NCBI GenBank assembly: GCA_963702695.1
Contig: CAVPDS010000007.1
Location: 1 to 64,000, forward strand
DNA: 64,000 bases
Direction of reading: 5' to 3'
Origin: VAZQ01 sp963702695
GTDB taxonomy: Bacteria; Pseudomonadota; Alphaproteobacteria; Rhizobiales; Xanthobacteraceae
The notes beneath the pieces were generated by a model that was not told where the DNA came from, did no database searches, and saw only the letters and a program-made list of their open reading frames with translations. The position numbers and the translations under genes were made by a program. Of this stretch, positions 26,039-34,546 are shown piece after piece (position 1 is the stretch's first letter; every line of letters begins with the position of its first letter).

Positions 26039-26336
26039 GGTCTCCCCTCGCGAATGTTTCCACTACCAGCGGCACTCCACTAATAACGATGAGACAACGC
26101 TACCAGGGATCGCGCTCGCCTTGAAGTGGATCAATTCAAGTTAATTCCGTCGACTAACATCGATCCAGCCCTCGCGCGCGCTGTCATTTCGTGTGGCTGC
26201 CGCCGGCAAGAATCGATGTGGTTGTATTCTTGAGACCTGCCGCCGTCGCCCGCGATCCGTCAGTTCAATATGCAACTTGGCAGCCTCCACCGCGCTCGAT
26301 ACAACGGTTCGCCGATCCTTCAATCATGAGCGCAAC
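26039..26336. other. divergent intergenic region
   Basis: About 300 bases between the membrane protein and the DHP-decarboxylase-like gene. No gene is seen. Relatively AT-rich around 26070-26160, so it likely carries both promoters. Confidence 0.4.
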
Positions 26337-27281
26337 ATGCCTACCCCCAAGCTGACCCTCGTCACCCGTACCCAAGGCAACAACCGGGCGCTCAAGGACG
26401 GCGCCGTCAAGCCGAAGACCTTCGAATTCGATTTCGTCGAGGTCGATCCGCTGATCGCCGCGTTTCGCCGCATGGTGCGGGGCGACGAGTTCGACATCTG
26501 CGAGATGGCGATCACGACCTACATCTGCGCCAAGGCCTACGGCAAGCCGATGACCGCGGTCCCGATCTTCCTGGTGCGCGCGTTTCACCACGGCGCGATC
26601 CTGGTGAACACGAAGGCCGGCATCCGCACGCCCAAGGACCTCGAAGGCAAGCGCGTCGGCGTCAACCGCGGCTACACCGTCACCACCGGCGTGTGGGCGC
26701 GCGGCATCCTGCAGGAGGAGTACGGCGTCGATCTCGGCAAGATCACCTGGGTGTTGTCCGGCGACGAGCACGTCGCGGAGTACCAGCCGCCCGCGAACGT
26801 CGTGCCGATGGAGGCGGGCAAGAAGATGGAGGACATGCTCACCTCCGGCGAGCTCGCCGCCGCGATTGGCGTCGACGTGAAATCACCCGACGTGCAGCCG
26901 CTGATCCCGAATGCACTCGATGCCGGTCTGGCGGCGCTGCGCCAGCGCGGCCACTATCCGATCAATCACACCGTGGTGATCAAGGACGAACTCATCGCGA
27001 AGCACCCAGACCTCGCCGCCGACGTGTTCAACGCATTCACCGAGAGTAAGCGCGTCTATCTCGACCGCCTCAAGGCCGGCCAGATCGAGAAGCCGACCGA
27101 GGTCGACGCAGTGCACGGGAAGGTGATGGAGATCATCGGCGATCCCCTCCCCTACGGCCTCGCGCCGAACCGCAAGGTGTTGGAGGCGCTGATCGGCCAC
27201 GCGCTCACGCAGGGGATCATCACCAAGCCGGTGACGGTGGACGAACTGTTCGTGCCATCCACGCGCGGGCTGGTGGGGTAA
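26337..27281 (+). CDS. 4,5-dihydroxyphthalate decarboxylase-like / NMT1-type binding-fold protein
   Basis: A 314-residue protein of the periplasmic-binding-protein fold without signal peptide. Family marks are FDICEMAITTYICAKAYGKP, VPIFLVRAFHHGAILVNT, IRTPKDLEGKRVGVNRGYT and GDPLPYGLAPNRKVLEALI. This is the group that contains phthalate-pathway 4,5-dihydroxyphthalate decarboxylase, and also transport-like relatives. Lack of a leader supports an enzymatic, cytoplasmic role here. The upstream frame is open but not protein-like; ATG 26337 is the natural start. The Rieske gene upstream fits an aromatic acid pathway. Confidence 0.8.
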   Translation: MPTPKLTLVTRTQGNNRALKDGAVKPKTFEFDFVEVDPLIAAFRRMVRGDEFDICEMAITTYICAKAYGKPMTAVPIFLVRAFHHGAILVNTKAGIRTPKDLEGKRVGVNRGYTVTTGVWARGILQEEYGVDLGKITWVLSGDEHVAEYQPPANVVPMEAGKKMEDMLTSGELAAAIGVDVKSPDVQPLIPNALDAGLAALRQRGHYPINHTVVIKDELIAKHPDLAADVFNAFTESKRVYLDRLKAGQIEKPTEVDAVHGKVMEIIGDPLPYGLAPNRKVLEALIGHALTQGIITKPVTVDELFVPSTRGLVG

Positions 27282-27346
27282 TTCCGCGAAGTTTGCAGCG
27301 CAAGTAACACCGGCCTCCCTCACCTCACCCCGAGGGAAAGAGAGCC

Positions 27347-27386
27347 TCACAGGATGGGTTGAGCTCTTGCGAATCCCATCCTGTGA
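27347..27386. terminator. bidirectional terminator hairpin
   Basis: A perfect 12-base inverted repeat, TCACAGGATGGG at 27347-27358 and CCCATCCTGTGA at 27375-27386, with a 16-base loop, between the converging genes ending at 27281 and 27398. Confidence 0.65.
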
Positions 27387-27397
27387 GAAAGCGAACC

Positions 27398-29179
27398 TCA
27401 GCCCGGCGACCTCGCCACATTCTCCGCCGCCGCGTTCCGTCCGGCGATGAAGCCCTGCGAGGTGCAGCGCGCCAGCCCGTGCATGCTGAAACCGCCGGCC
27501 GACTCGCCGCCGCAGTAGAGACCGGGAATGATCTCCCCGTTCATGTCCACCACCTGCATCTTGCCGTTGATGCGCAGGCCGGCGCGGGTGTCGTGCAGCA
27601 CCGGCGTGCACCACGCCGCGTAGAAGGGCGGCTTGGCGATCCGGTAGAGCGGGCGCGGCTTGCCGAAATCGAAGTCGCGGCCCAACTGCACGAAGCCGTT
27701 GTAGTCCCCGACCGTCCGTTCGAGGCTCTCCGGCGGCATCGCGACGCGCTGGTATTTCATTTTGATCTTCTTGGCGAGTTCGGCCACCGTGTCGGCGGCA
27801 AAGAAGAACCCGCCGTCGATGTCGACGCTCGGCGGCTTCGGGTCCCACTTCTCGCGCTCGACGGCAGCGGCATCGAAGATCGCCCAGATCGGGCCGCCGC
27901 CGTTATGGCCGTCACCGATGCCGGCCATCGCCGCATTGATCCAGTTGTTGGGGTCGAACCGCACATTCTTGGCGTTGAGATAGCTGCCGTGGCTGTAGGG
28001 ATCGACGCCCTTGTAGCTGTTGGCCGTGAACTGGCGGCCGGTCTCGTCGTAGAACCGCTTGCCGAGCATGTTCACGGTGATGACGTCCTGCCAATCACTC
28101 ACGTGCAGGCCGGTGGCGCGGGCCTGGCTGAACATCGGGCTGGTCGGCGTCCAGTGCAGGTTCACATAGCCGTACTGGCAACCGATCTGGCCCGGCTTGG
28201 TGATGCCCGAGCCGGTCTCGCTCGTGAAGTTGGACAGGCCCCAAAGCGAGGCATTGATCCCCATGGCCGCAAGCTCTCCGCTTGCGTCCTGATTCGAGTA
28301 CGGCATGCCGGCGAGGCCGCAATATTCCTCGGTCAGGCGCGGGTCGAACATGCGGCGAAAGTTGACGTTGCCGGTCGAGCCGCCGGTCGCGATGATCACC
28401 GCCTTGCGCGCCCGGATGTTGACCTTGGTGCCGTTGTTGTCGGCGGCGATACCAAGAACGCGACCGGAATTCAGCGTCTCACGATGGATACCGGTCATCT
28501 TGTGCTCGAGCAGGAACTCGACCCCGGCCTTGCGCGCGGCGGCTTCGAGCGGCTGGGTGAGCCCATTGCCCGACGACATCGTGGTGCGGGCGTTGCCATT
28601 GGCCGGCGCCCCGGTCTGGATCAGCGGCCAATCCATCGGCGCGACATGCATCGTGCGCAGCACCGAGTTGCCGACCGAGCTGCCGCCCTGCCGATCCGGC
28701 GGCTTGTCGACATACACAACACCGTGCGCGAGCAGGAATTCGAAGGTTGCGGCGCTGTTGTCGGCGAAAGCGCGCAGGATCTCACGATCATTGTAGCGAT
28801 AGTCCGGGAAGCCGTTGGGCTGCACCACCGACCAGTCGGTGAGATCCTGGAACACGAGATCGGGCGTATCCTGGAGGCCGTAGCGTTTCTGCACGCTGGT
28901 GCCGCCGCCGAGCGGCATGTTGCCGCCGCTGCAGCGCGCGTGCCCGCCGACATGCGGCTGCGCGTCGACCAGGATCACCGAGGCTCCCGCTTCGCGCGCG
29001 ACGATCGACGCCGGCAATCCGCAGGCGCCGCCGCCGATCACCACGACGTCAGCCTCGTGCGTCCATTGCGTCGGGGTCTGCTGCGCCTGCGCGACGGCCG
29101 GCTGTGCCGCACCGGCTGCCAGCGCCGCCGCCGCGGTCGCGCCGCCGCGCGCCAGAAAATCTCGCCTGTTGACTGCCAT
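27398..29179 (-). CDS. Tat-exported FAD-dependent oxidoreductase (fumarate reductase flavoprotein type)
   Basis: A 593-residue flavoprotein. The start MAVNRRDFLARGGATAAAA is a classical twin-arginine leader ending near VAQAQ. The FAD-binding motif VVVIGGGACGLPASIVAREA and the following acidic residue (LVDAQ) are intact. C-terminal flavin contacts include GLYCGGESAGGF. The fold is that of fumarate reductase, 3-ketosteroid dehydrogenase and tricarballylate dehydrogenase flavoproteins. Periplasmic reduction or dehydrogenation of a carboxylic or enone substrate is plausible; electron partners may be the cytochrome c at 36927. It is divergent from a GlcG/HbpS gene. Confidence 0.87.
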   Translation of the reverse strand: MAVNRRDFLARGGATAAAALAAGAAQPAVAQAQQTPTQWTHEADVVVIGGGACGLPASIVAREAGASVILVDAQPHVGGHARCSGGNMPLGGGTSVQKRYGLQDTPDLVFQDLTDWSVVQPNGFPDYRYNDREILRAFADNSAATFEFLLAHGVVYVDKPPDRQGGSSVGNSVLRTMHVAPMDWPLIQTGAPANGNARTTMSSGNGLTQPLEAAARKAGVEFLLEHKMTGIHRETLNSGRVLGIAADNNGTKVNIRARKAVIIATGGSTGNVNFRRMFDPRLTEEYCGLAGMPYSNQDASGELAAMGINASLWGLSNFTSETGSGITKPGQIGCQYGYVNLHWTPTSPMFSQARATGLHVSDWQDVITVNMLGKRFYDETGRQFTANSYKGVDPYSHGSYLNAKNVRFDPNNWINAAMAGIGDGHNGGGPIWAIFDAAAVEREKWDPKPPSVDIDGGFFFAADTVAELAKKIKMKYQRVAMPPESLERTVGDYNGFVQLGRDFDFGKPRPLYRIAKPPFYAAWCTPVLHDTRAGLRINGKMQVVDMNGEIIPGLYCGGESAGGFSMHGLARCTSQGFIAGRNAAAENVARSPG

Positions 29180-29304
29180 GAATTTCTCCCTTGCGCTGTT
29201 CTTGCCGGCGATGCCAGCCGACGCTGGGGGACAGGACTAACAGCATTGCCGATTTTGTGTCATGGGGATGCGACGCTGATTCAACCCACGAGCGAGGGCC
29301 AACC

Positions 29305-29712
29305 ATGGCGGATTTCGCAGCCACCCACCGCCTCACCGAGGAGGCGAGCCTCAAGATGATCGCCGCCGGCGTGGCGAAGGCGAACGAACTCAAGTGCAAG
29401 GTCTCGCTGGCGGTGGCCGACCAGAGCTGCCGGCTGATCGCCTTCCTGATGATGGACGGCGCGCGCCACTTCTCGATCATCACCACGCAACGCAAGGCCA
29501 TCACTTCGGCCTCGCAGCGCATGCCGACCGGCTACGCTCCGGAAGAGAACGCGATCAGCATGACGGTGCGCATGGGCGACTTCACCAACGTGCCGGGCGG
29601 TTTTCCGATCACGGTCGACGGCGAGGTCATCGGTGCCATCGCGGCGGGTGGCGCGAAGATCGAACAGGACGTGGAAGTCGCCAAGGCCGCGCTCGCGGCG
29701 CTGAAGTCATAG
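29305..29712 (+). CDS. GlcG/HbpS family protein
   Basis: A 135-residue protein matching the GlcG/HbpS (haem-degrading) fold: KCKVSLAVADQSCRLIAFLM, DGARHFSIITTQRKAITSAS and a C-terminal VIGAIAAGGAKIEQDVEVAK. Start at ATG 29305. No leader is present, so it is cytoplasmic. Members bind haem or small acids, or are accessory proteins to dehydrogenases; in catabolic clusters they often accompany flavin or haem enzymes. The divergent flavoprotein fits that context. Confidence 0.85.
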   Translation: MADFAATHRLTEEASLKMIAAGVAKANELKCKVSLAVADQSCRLIAFLMMDGARHFSIITTQRKAITSASQRMPTGYAPEENAISMTVRMGDFTNVPGGFPITVDGEVIGAIAAGGAKIEQDVEVAKAALAALKS

Positions 29713-29734
29713 TATCTGTTCACATCCACCGCTC

Positions 29735-29820
29735 ATTCCCGCGCAGCCGGGAATCCCGGGGCCACTTGCTCCACCGTTTCGGCCTGTTGCCCTGGGTCCC
29801 CGCTTTCGCGAGGACAGCGG
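29735..29820. repeat. dispersed extragenic repeat
   Basis: Contains CTCATTCCCGCGCAGCCGGG and GGGTCCCCGCTTTCGCGAGG, half-sites of the same families as at 30661 and 36824, followed by a CGGGTCCCGGCTTTCGCTAC type block at 29895. Confidence 0.6.
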
Positions 29821-29953
29821 AATACTGAGATTTCAACCTGAGCCGCGCTCCGCACGCTCAGCGTACAAGTTCATGCTCCGAGCACGCTGCACGACGGGTC
29901 CCGGCTTTCGCTACGCTCGGCCGGGATGACAACTGCGCGTAACACGCCAATGA

Positions 29954-30592
29954 TCAGAACTTGATCAGGTCGATTTTCGTGAGCGTCACCTGGTCGGTCA
30001 CGATCGCCGGCCCGCCCTTGGCCAGGTGATAGGCCGTATAAAGCTCTTCGAAGGCGTTGTCGGCGGCGAGCCCGTCGACCGGCACGATCACCTTGTAGCC
30101 GCGCTGGGCGGCGCCCGAACCGACGCCGATGCCTACGCCCTGCGCCGAGACGCCGGTGACGATCACGGTCTTGATGCCATGATCCTTCAGGCGCTGCTCG
30201 AGCGGGGAGCCGAGGAACTTGTCGGGCCCGCGCTGGGGCACCCACTCGCCGTCCTTCGGCCTGACGCCGTCGACGACGTCGGTCGGTTTCGGATCCTTGC
30301 CGCCGACCAGGGTGTAGAACAGCATGGCGCCGGCGGCGCGAGCCTCGTCATGCAGCTTCTTCATGGGTGGGACAATGGCGAGGCAGCGCGGACGGCGCTT
30401 GCAGCCGTCCTGCATGAAATCGAGGATCAAGAGCGCGGTGGTCTTGCCGTCGAGCGTCACTGGCTTGAGCTCCGGCGCCGGCGGCATCTTCACCGAATTC
30501 CAATCCGTGATGATGTCGGCGCGCGCCGACAGAGCAGCCATGCCGGCAAGCGCCGCGACGGCCGAGCAGAGCAGCAAGCTGCGAGTTTTCAT
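29954..30592 (-). CDS. exported isochorismatase-like protein lacking the catalytic cysteine
   Basis: A 212-residue cysteine-hydrolase-superfamily protein from ATG 30592, behind AAGGAGGAGG. Signal peptide MKTRSLLLCSAVAALAGMAA, cleaved near ARA. The fold is recognised by TALLILDFMQDGC (first Asp), a central block and IKTVIVTGVSAQGVGIGVGS, where active members have Cys about two residues after the Ala-rich turn (as in VTGVATNVC). Here that position is Gly/Val, so hydrolysis of the usual type is doubtful. It follows the ABC operon at 30825 by 230 repeat-filled bases. It may bind a ligand rather than cut it. Confidence 0.78.
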   Translation of the reverse strand: MKTRSLLLCSAVAALAGMAALSARADIITDWNSVKMPPAPELKPVTLDGKTTALLILDFMQDGCKRRPRCLAIVPPMKKLHDEARAAGAMLFYTLVGGKDPKPTDVVDGVRPKDGEWVPQRGPDKFLGSPLEQRLKDHGIKTVIVTGVSAQGVGIGVGSGAAQRGYKVIVPVDGLAADNAFEELYTAYHLAKGGPAIVTDQVTLTKIDLIKF

Positions 30593-30660
30593 AATCCTCC
30601 TCCTTGGGGTTTGCAGTCGTTCTATGATTTCAGAACCGAACGACGGCCTCTCTTCCGGTC

Positions 30661-30763
30661 GTCCCCGCGAAGGCGGGGACCCATACGCCGCGTCCTCGAA
30701 GCTTGGCAGTGTCGGCGAACAATTTTGGAGACGGAGGGAACGGGTACCCGCCTTCGCGGGGAC
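30661..30763. repeat. inverted pair of GTCCCCGCGAAGGCGGGGAC palindromes
   Basis: One full palindrome at 30661-30680 and a second copy at 30747-30763 in inverted orientation, framing a short spacer. The type is widespread in related genomes. Confidence 0.8.
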
Positions 30764-30824
30764 GGCGGAGCGCGACCGATCGGATAGCGTACAACCCATT
30801 TCGATTGCTCTTGCGAGGCGCCGC

Positions 30825-31670
30825 CTACTGCGCCTCGCGTCCGGAGATCTCGGCCTGCCAGGGCGCGACCCAGCGCTCCACCAAACCGATGAAAGAGTTC
30901 AGAGCAACCGCCATCAGCATGATGATGATGATCGGAACGAAGGTGGTCGCGGTGTCGAAGTTGTTGGCGGACGTGATGATGATCGCACCGAGACCTGAGA
31001 TCGAGGTGAAGAACTCCGCGATCACCATCGCGACCACGGCGCGGCCGACCGCGAGCCGGATGCCGGCCATGATGTAAGGCAGCGTCGCCGGCAGGATGAT
31101 GCGGCGCAGGATCACCGAATCCGGGGCGACGAATGATTTGCCGACCTCGATCAGGGTCTTCGGAACTGCGGTCACACCCAGCCAGGTGTTGATGCAGATC
31201 GGAAACACCGACAGCAGGAAGACGATCGCCACCTTGACCTTGAAGCCGAGCCCGAGCCACAGCACCAGCAGTGGTACCAGCGCGACCAGCGGCATCGCGT
31301 AGCCGGCGGTGATGTAGACGCCAATCGCCGCCTCGACGAGGCGGAACCGGCCGGTAACGAGGCCGAGCGGCACGCCGACGGCAATCGCGAGCAGATAGCC
31401 GACGGCGAACGGCTGCAGGCTTTCGAGCATTGCCGTGCCGAGCTTGCCCGAGTTCAGCAGCGCCCAGAACGCCTCCCCGATCGCGCTTGGGTAGGAGCCG
31501 AACACCGGATTGATGTCGCGCCCGAAGAACTCCCAGGCCGCGAGGATGACGACGACTGATGCGATCCTGATGACCCAGTTCGGCACCTGCCGGCGCGGCA
31601 CGATGACGACGTCATCGGCCTCCGCTTCCTTGGCGGCGCGCGCACTGATCGGTTCTGCGACATCGACCAT
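30825..31670 (-). CDS. ABC transporter permease (NitT/TauT type)
   Basis: A 281-residue inner-membrane permease with about six hydrophobic spans and an acidic N-terminus. The EAA loop contacting the ATPase appears at IEVGKSFVAPDSVILRRIIL. It forms an importer with the ATPase one base upstream and the three binding proteins further upstream in the same operon. The family carries sulfonates, nitrate, thiamine precursors and aromatic acids. Last gene of the transporter block; the isochorismatase-like gene follows after a repeat. Confidence 0.92.
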   Translation of the reverse strand: MVDVAEPISARAAKEAEADDVVIVPRRQVPNWVIRIASVVVILAAWEFFGRDINPVFGSYPSAIGEAFWALLNSGKLGTAMLESLQPFAVGYLLAIAVGVPLGLVTGRFRLVEAAIGVYITAGYAMPLVALVPLLVLWLGLGFKVKVAIVFLLSVFPICINTWLGVTAVPKTLIEVGKSFVAPDSVILRRIILPATLPYIMAGIRLAVGRAVVAMVIAEFFTSISGLGAIIITSANNFDTATTFVPIIIIMLMAVALNSFIGLVERWVAPWQAEISGREAQ

Positions 31671-31671
31671 G

Positions 31672-32460
31672 TCAATGCACCGTCGGCACCGGCTCGTGCA
31701 GCGCGCGCCATACGCGATAGCGAGTGTCGGCGAATTCCTTGGTGCCGCGCACGACGCCGAGGTCGGGTCGCGGGCGCGGCAGCGGAACCGTCATGATCTC
31801 CTGCACCATGCCGTCGCGCAGCACCACGATGCGGTCGGCGATCAGCACCGCCTCGTCGAGGTCATGGGTGACGAACAGGATGGTCTTCTTGGTGCGGGTG
31901 TGCAGGTCCATCAGCTCGGCCTGCATGGTCTCGCGCGTCTGCGCGTCGAGCGCGCCGAACGGCTCGTCCATCAGCAGCACCTTGGGATCCACCGCGAGCG
32001 CGCGCGCGATGCCGACACGCTGCTTCATGCCGCCGGAGAGCTGGTGCGGCCGGCGGTTGAGCGAGCCGCCGAGCCCGACCAGTTGGAGATAGCGGGTCGC
32101 GGTCTCGCGCAGCTCAGCCCCGCGCATGCCCTTCATCTCCAGTCCGAACATCACGTTCTGCAGCGCGGTCAGCCAGGGCAGCAGCTCCGCGAACTGAAAC
32201 ACCATGCCGCGATCGAAGCCGCAGCCCTGCACCGCGCGCCCGTCGACCAGCACCTGGCCGCCGGTGGCGGTTTCCAGCCCCATGGCGATGCGCAGCGCCG
32301 TGGTCTTGCCGCAGCCGGAGGGACCGATGAGCGAAACGATCTCGCCGTCGCGCACGCTGAAGCTCACGTGGCTGAGCGCGCGCACGGTATGAAGCTCGCC
32401 CTCGAGGCGCAGCGCGAAGCGCTTCGAAACGTCGACGAGACTCACTTCACCCATTCGCAA
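31672..32460 (-). CDS. ABC transporter ATP-binding protein (NitT/TauT type)
   Basis: A 262-residue ATPase. Walker A GPSGCGKTT, signature LSGGMKQR, Walker B VLLMDEPFGALD and the switch histidine in LFVTHDLDEAV are all intact. It powers the permease whose gene starts one base after its stop. The C-terminal MTVPLPRPRPDLG tail is typical for the TauB/SsuB group. Confidence 0.95.
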   Translation of the reverse strand: MRMGEVSLVDVSKRFALRLEGELHTVRALSHVSFSVRDGEIVSLIGPSGCGKTTALRIAMGLETATGGQVLVDGRAVQGCGFDRGMVFQFAELLPWLTALQNVMFGLEMKGMRGAELRETATRYLQLVGLGGSLNRRPHQLSGGMKQRVGIARALAVDPKVLLMDEPFGALDAQTRETMQAELMDLHTRTKKTILFVTHDLDEAVLIADRIVVLRDGMVQEIMTVPLPRPRPDLGVVRGTKEFADTRYRVWRALHEPVPTVH

Positions 32461-32503
32461 CTCCTGTGCGCGGCGGTTGGTTTGGCGCAGCGATCACCCG
32501 AGG

Positions 32504-33478
32504 TCAATTGCCGATCCGCTTGAGCGCCTCGGCGCGGATGTCCTCGACCACGGCCTGTTCAACACCGCCGGCTTTCGGGATCTGCCCGAGCGCCACGAAT
32601 TGCTGCTGCATCCAGACCAGCTTGTCCACCGGAATCGGGAAATCCGGCTTCACCACGCCCGACTTCACGGCGTCGTCGAACACGAACGCGGGGCGTGGAT
32701 CGTCCTCTTTGACGCCGGAGACTTCGCGGGTGACCGCGAGCGTGTCCTCGCGATGCGACACCGCGTAGCGGAAAGACTTGATCTCCGCGGTCATGAAGCG
32801 GATGGCGTCCTCGCGCCGGGTCGCGAGCAGCTTGCCGGTGGTCAGCACGCAGAACCGGATCGCATTCGGCAGCACATTCCGGCCCTCGGCGACGACGTTG
32901 AGGTTCTTCGAGGACGGCAGCGGAATGTACTCGTTGACCACCACGGCGGCGTCGACCACGCCACTCAGCACTGCATTGTAGCGTTCGTGGTCGGCGCCGA
33001 CGGCGGCGAACTTCACCTCGGATTGCGGGATCTTGGCCATTGCCAACGCCGCCTTGGCCACCAGATCGGGCGGCGTGCCCGGCGCCGACGCGGCGATCGA
33101 CTTGCCCTTGAGATCTTCAATCTTCGTGATCTCCTTGCGGCCGAGGATCACATAAGGGATGCCGTGCCAGGGGCAGCCGATGAACTTGACATCGGCGCCG
33201 CGTGCGACCGCCGCCAGCGCGCCGGCGGTGCCGTGATAGGTGTCGACCTCGCCCGACAGCAGCGCCTTGATGCCGATGGTGTCATCCTTGACGCCGAGTG
33301 TATCGACCTTGAGCCCTTCCTTCTCGAAGAAGCCGCGCTTCTCCGCCATCAGATAAAAGCCCGCATCGTTCTTGGGCTGGATCAGCGCATTGCGCCATGG
33401 CTTGAGCGTTTGCGCGGCCGCAGGCGCCGCGAGCGCGAGGAGGAGCGCCGCCGTGGCGGCAGGCAGGGCCAATTTCAT
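32504..33478 (-). CDS. ABC substrate-binding protein (NMT1/THI5-like), paralogue 1
   Basis: About 324 residues from ATG 33478, which yields the signal peptide MKLALPAATAALLLALAAPA; ATG 33496 is an alternative. The core has FYLMAEKRGFFEKEGLKV, GEVDTYHGTAGALAAVARGA, IEDLKGKSIAASAPGT and VVVNEYIPLPSSKNL. It is the third of three tandem paralogues and lies directly ahead of the ATPase. Binding pocket residues differ among the three, so they may hold different ligands and share one permease. Confidence 0.9.
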   Translation of the reverse strand: MKLALPAATAALLLALAAPAAAQTLKPWRNALIQPKNDAGFYLMAEKRGFFEKEGLKVDTLGVKDDTIGIKALLSGEVDTYHGTAGALAAVARGADVKFIGCPWHGIPYVILGRKEITKIEDLKGKSIAASAPGTPPDLVAKAALAMAKIPQSEVKFAAVGADHERYNAVLSGVVDAAVVVNEYIPLPSSKNLNVVAEGRNVLPNAIRFCVLTTGKLLATRREDAIRFMTAEIKSFRYAVSHREDTLAVTREVSGVKEDDPRPAFVFDDAVKSGVVKPDFPIPVDKLVWMQQQFVALGQIPKAGGVEQAVVEDIRAEALKRIGN

Positions 33479-33506
33479 CGGCAATCCATCCATCATCCGA
33501 GCGAGG

Positions 33507-34505
33507 CTACTTCCCGATCCGCGTCAGCGCCTGCGCGCGGATCTCGGGTTCGAGCATCTTGTTGATGTCGCCGCCCTTCGGGATCTGTCCGAGCTCGACC
33601 ATCTTGTCGTGGAGCCAGGTGAGGTTCTCGACCGGCAAGGGGAAGTCGGCCGCGACCACGCCCGGCTTGGTGGCCTCGTCGAATACGTAGCCCGGACGCG
33701 GATCGTCGGCCTTGGCGTCGGTCGCCTCCTGCGTGAGCTTGACCGTCTCCGCACGGTGGCTGACCGCATAGCGGAACGCCTTGATCTCCGCCGTCATGAA
33801 TTTGATCGTGTCGTCGCGCCGCGTCGCCAACGTCCTGTTCGTCACCGCGGTGCAGAACCGCACCGACTTCGGCAGCGCCTCACGCGCCTCCAGCAGCAGC
33901 TTGAGATTCTTCGACGACGGCAGCGGCAGGTACTCGTTCGCCACCACGGCGGCGTCGACCACGCCGGCGAGCAGCGCGCCATACCGGTCGCGATCGCCGC
34001 CGACCGGCGCGAACTTGACGTCGCTCTCGGGAACCTTGTACTGCGCGAGCGCCGCGCGGGCGACCGTGTCGGGCGGCGTGCCCGGCGCCGAGGCCGACAG
34101 CGTCTTGCCCTTGAGGTCTTCCATGCGGGTGAGGCCCGCACGGCCCAGGATGATGTAGGGCAGCGCCAGCCAATCGCAGCCGAGAAATTTCACTTCGCCG
34201 CCGCGCGCGGCGGCGGCGATCGCGCCGGTCGTGGTCTCGAAACTGTCGGCCTCGCCCGACAGGAGCGCCTTCATGCCGGTGGGGTCGTCCTTCACTTCGA
34301 TGAGCTCGATCTTGAGCCCCTCCTTCTCGGCAAAGCCGCGCCGCGCCGCCATCAGGAAGAAGCCGGCGTCGGCCTTCGGCAGGATGATCGCCTGTTTCCA
34401 GACTTTCAGTTGCTGCGCCTGCGCCGGCAATGCGAGCACACTCAAGGTCATGGCGGCGGCGACTTGCGCCAGCCGCAGCGGCAAGCGGACTTTTCTTTCA
34501 TCCAT
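33507..34505 (-). CDS. ABC substrate-binding protein (NMT1/THI5-like), paralogue 2
   Basis: A 332-residue periplasmic binding protein with leader MDERKVRLPLRLAQVAAAMT to PAQAQ. It shares with its neighbours FFLMAARRGFAEKEGLKI, MEDLKGKTLSASAPGT, VVANEYLPLPSSKNLKLL and the C-terminal LGQIPKGGDINKM. Middle member of the tandem, 28 bases from the next start and 41 bases after the previous stop. Confidence 0.92.
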   Translation of the reverse strand: MDERKVRLPLRLAQVAAAMTLSVLALPAQAQQLKVWKQAIILPKADAGFFLMAARRGFAEKEGLKIELIEVKDDPTGMKALLSGEADSFETTTGAIAAAARGGEVKFLGCDWLALPYIILGRAGLTRMEDLKGKTLSASAPGTPPDTVARAALAQYKVPESDVKFAPVGGDRDRYGALLAGVVDAAVVANEYLPLPSSKNLKLLLEAREALPKSVRFCTAVTNRTLATRRDDTIKFMTAEIKAFRYAVSHRAETVKLTQEATDAKADDPRPGYVFDEATKPGVVAADFPLPVENLTWLHDKMVELGQIPKGGDINKMLEPEIRAQALTRIGK

Positions 34506-34546
34506 CAGCTTCGTCCTTGCTGTGATCTCGCGTGGCGCGACCCGCG

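Noticed and set aside
27359..29359. Long plus-strand frame of 666 codons
   Set aside because: It is the antisense of the Tat-exported flavoprotein gene; its composition (His/Arg/Ala-rich, no domain) is that of a shadow frame.
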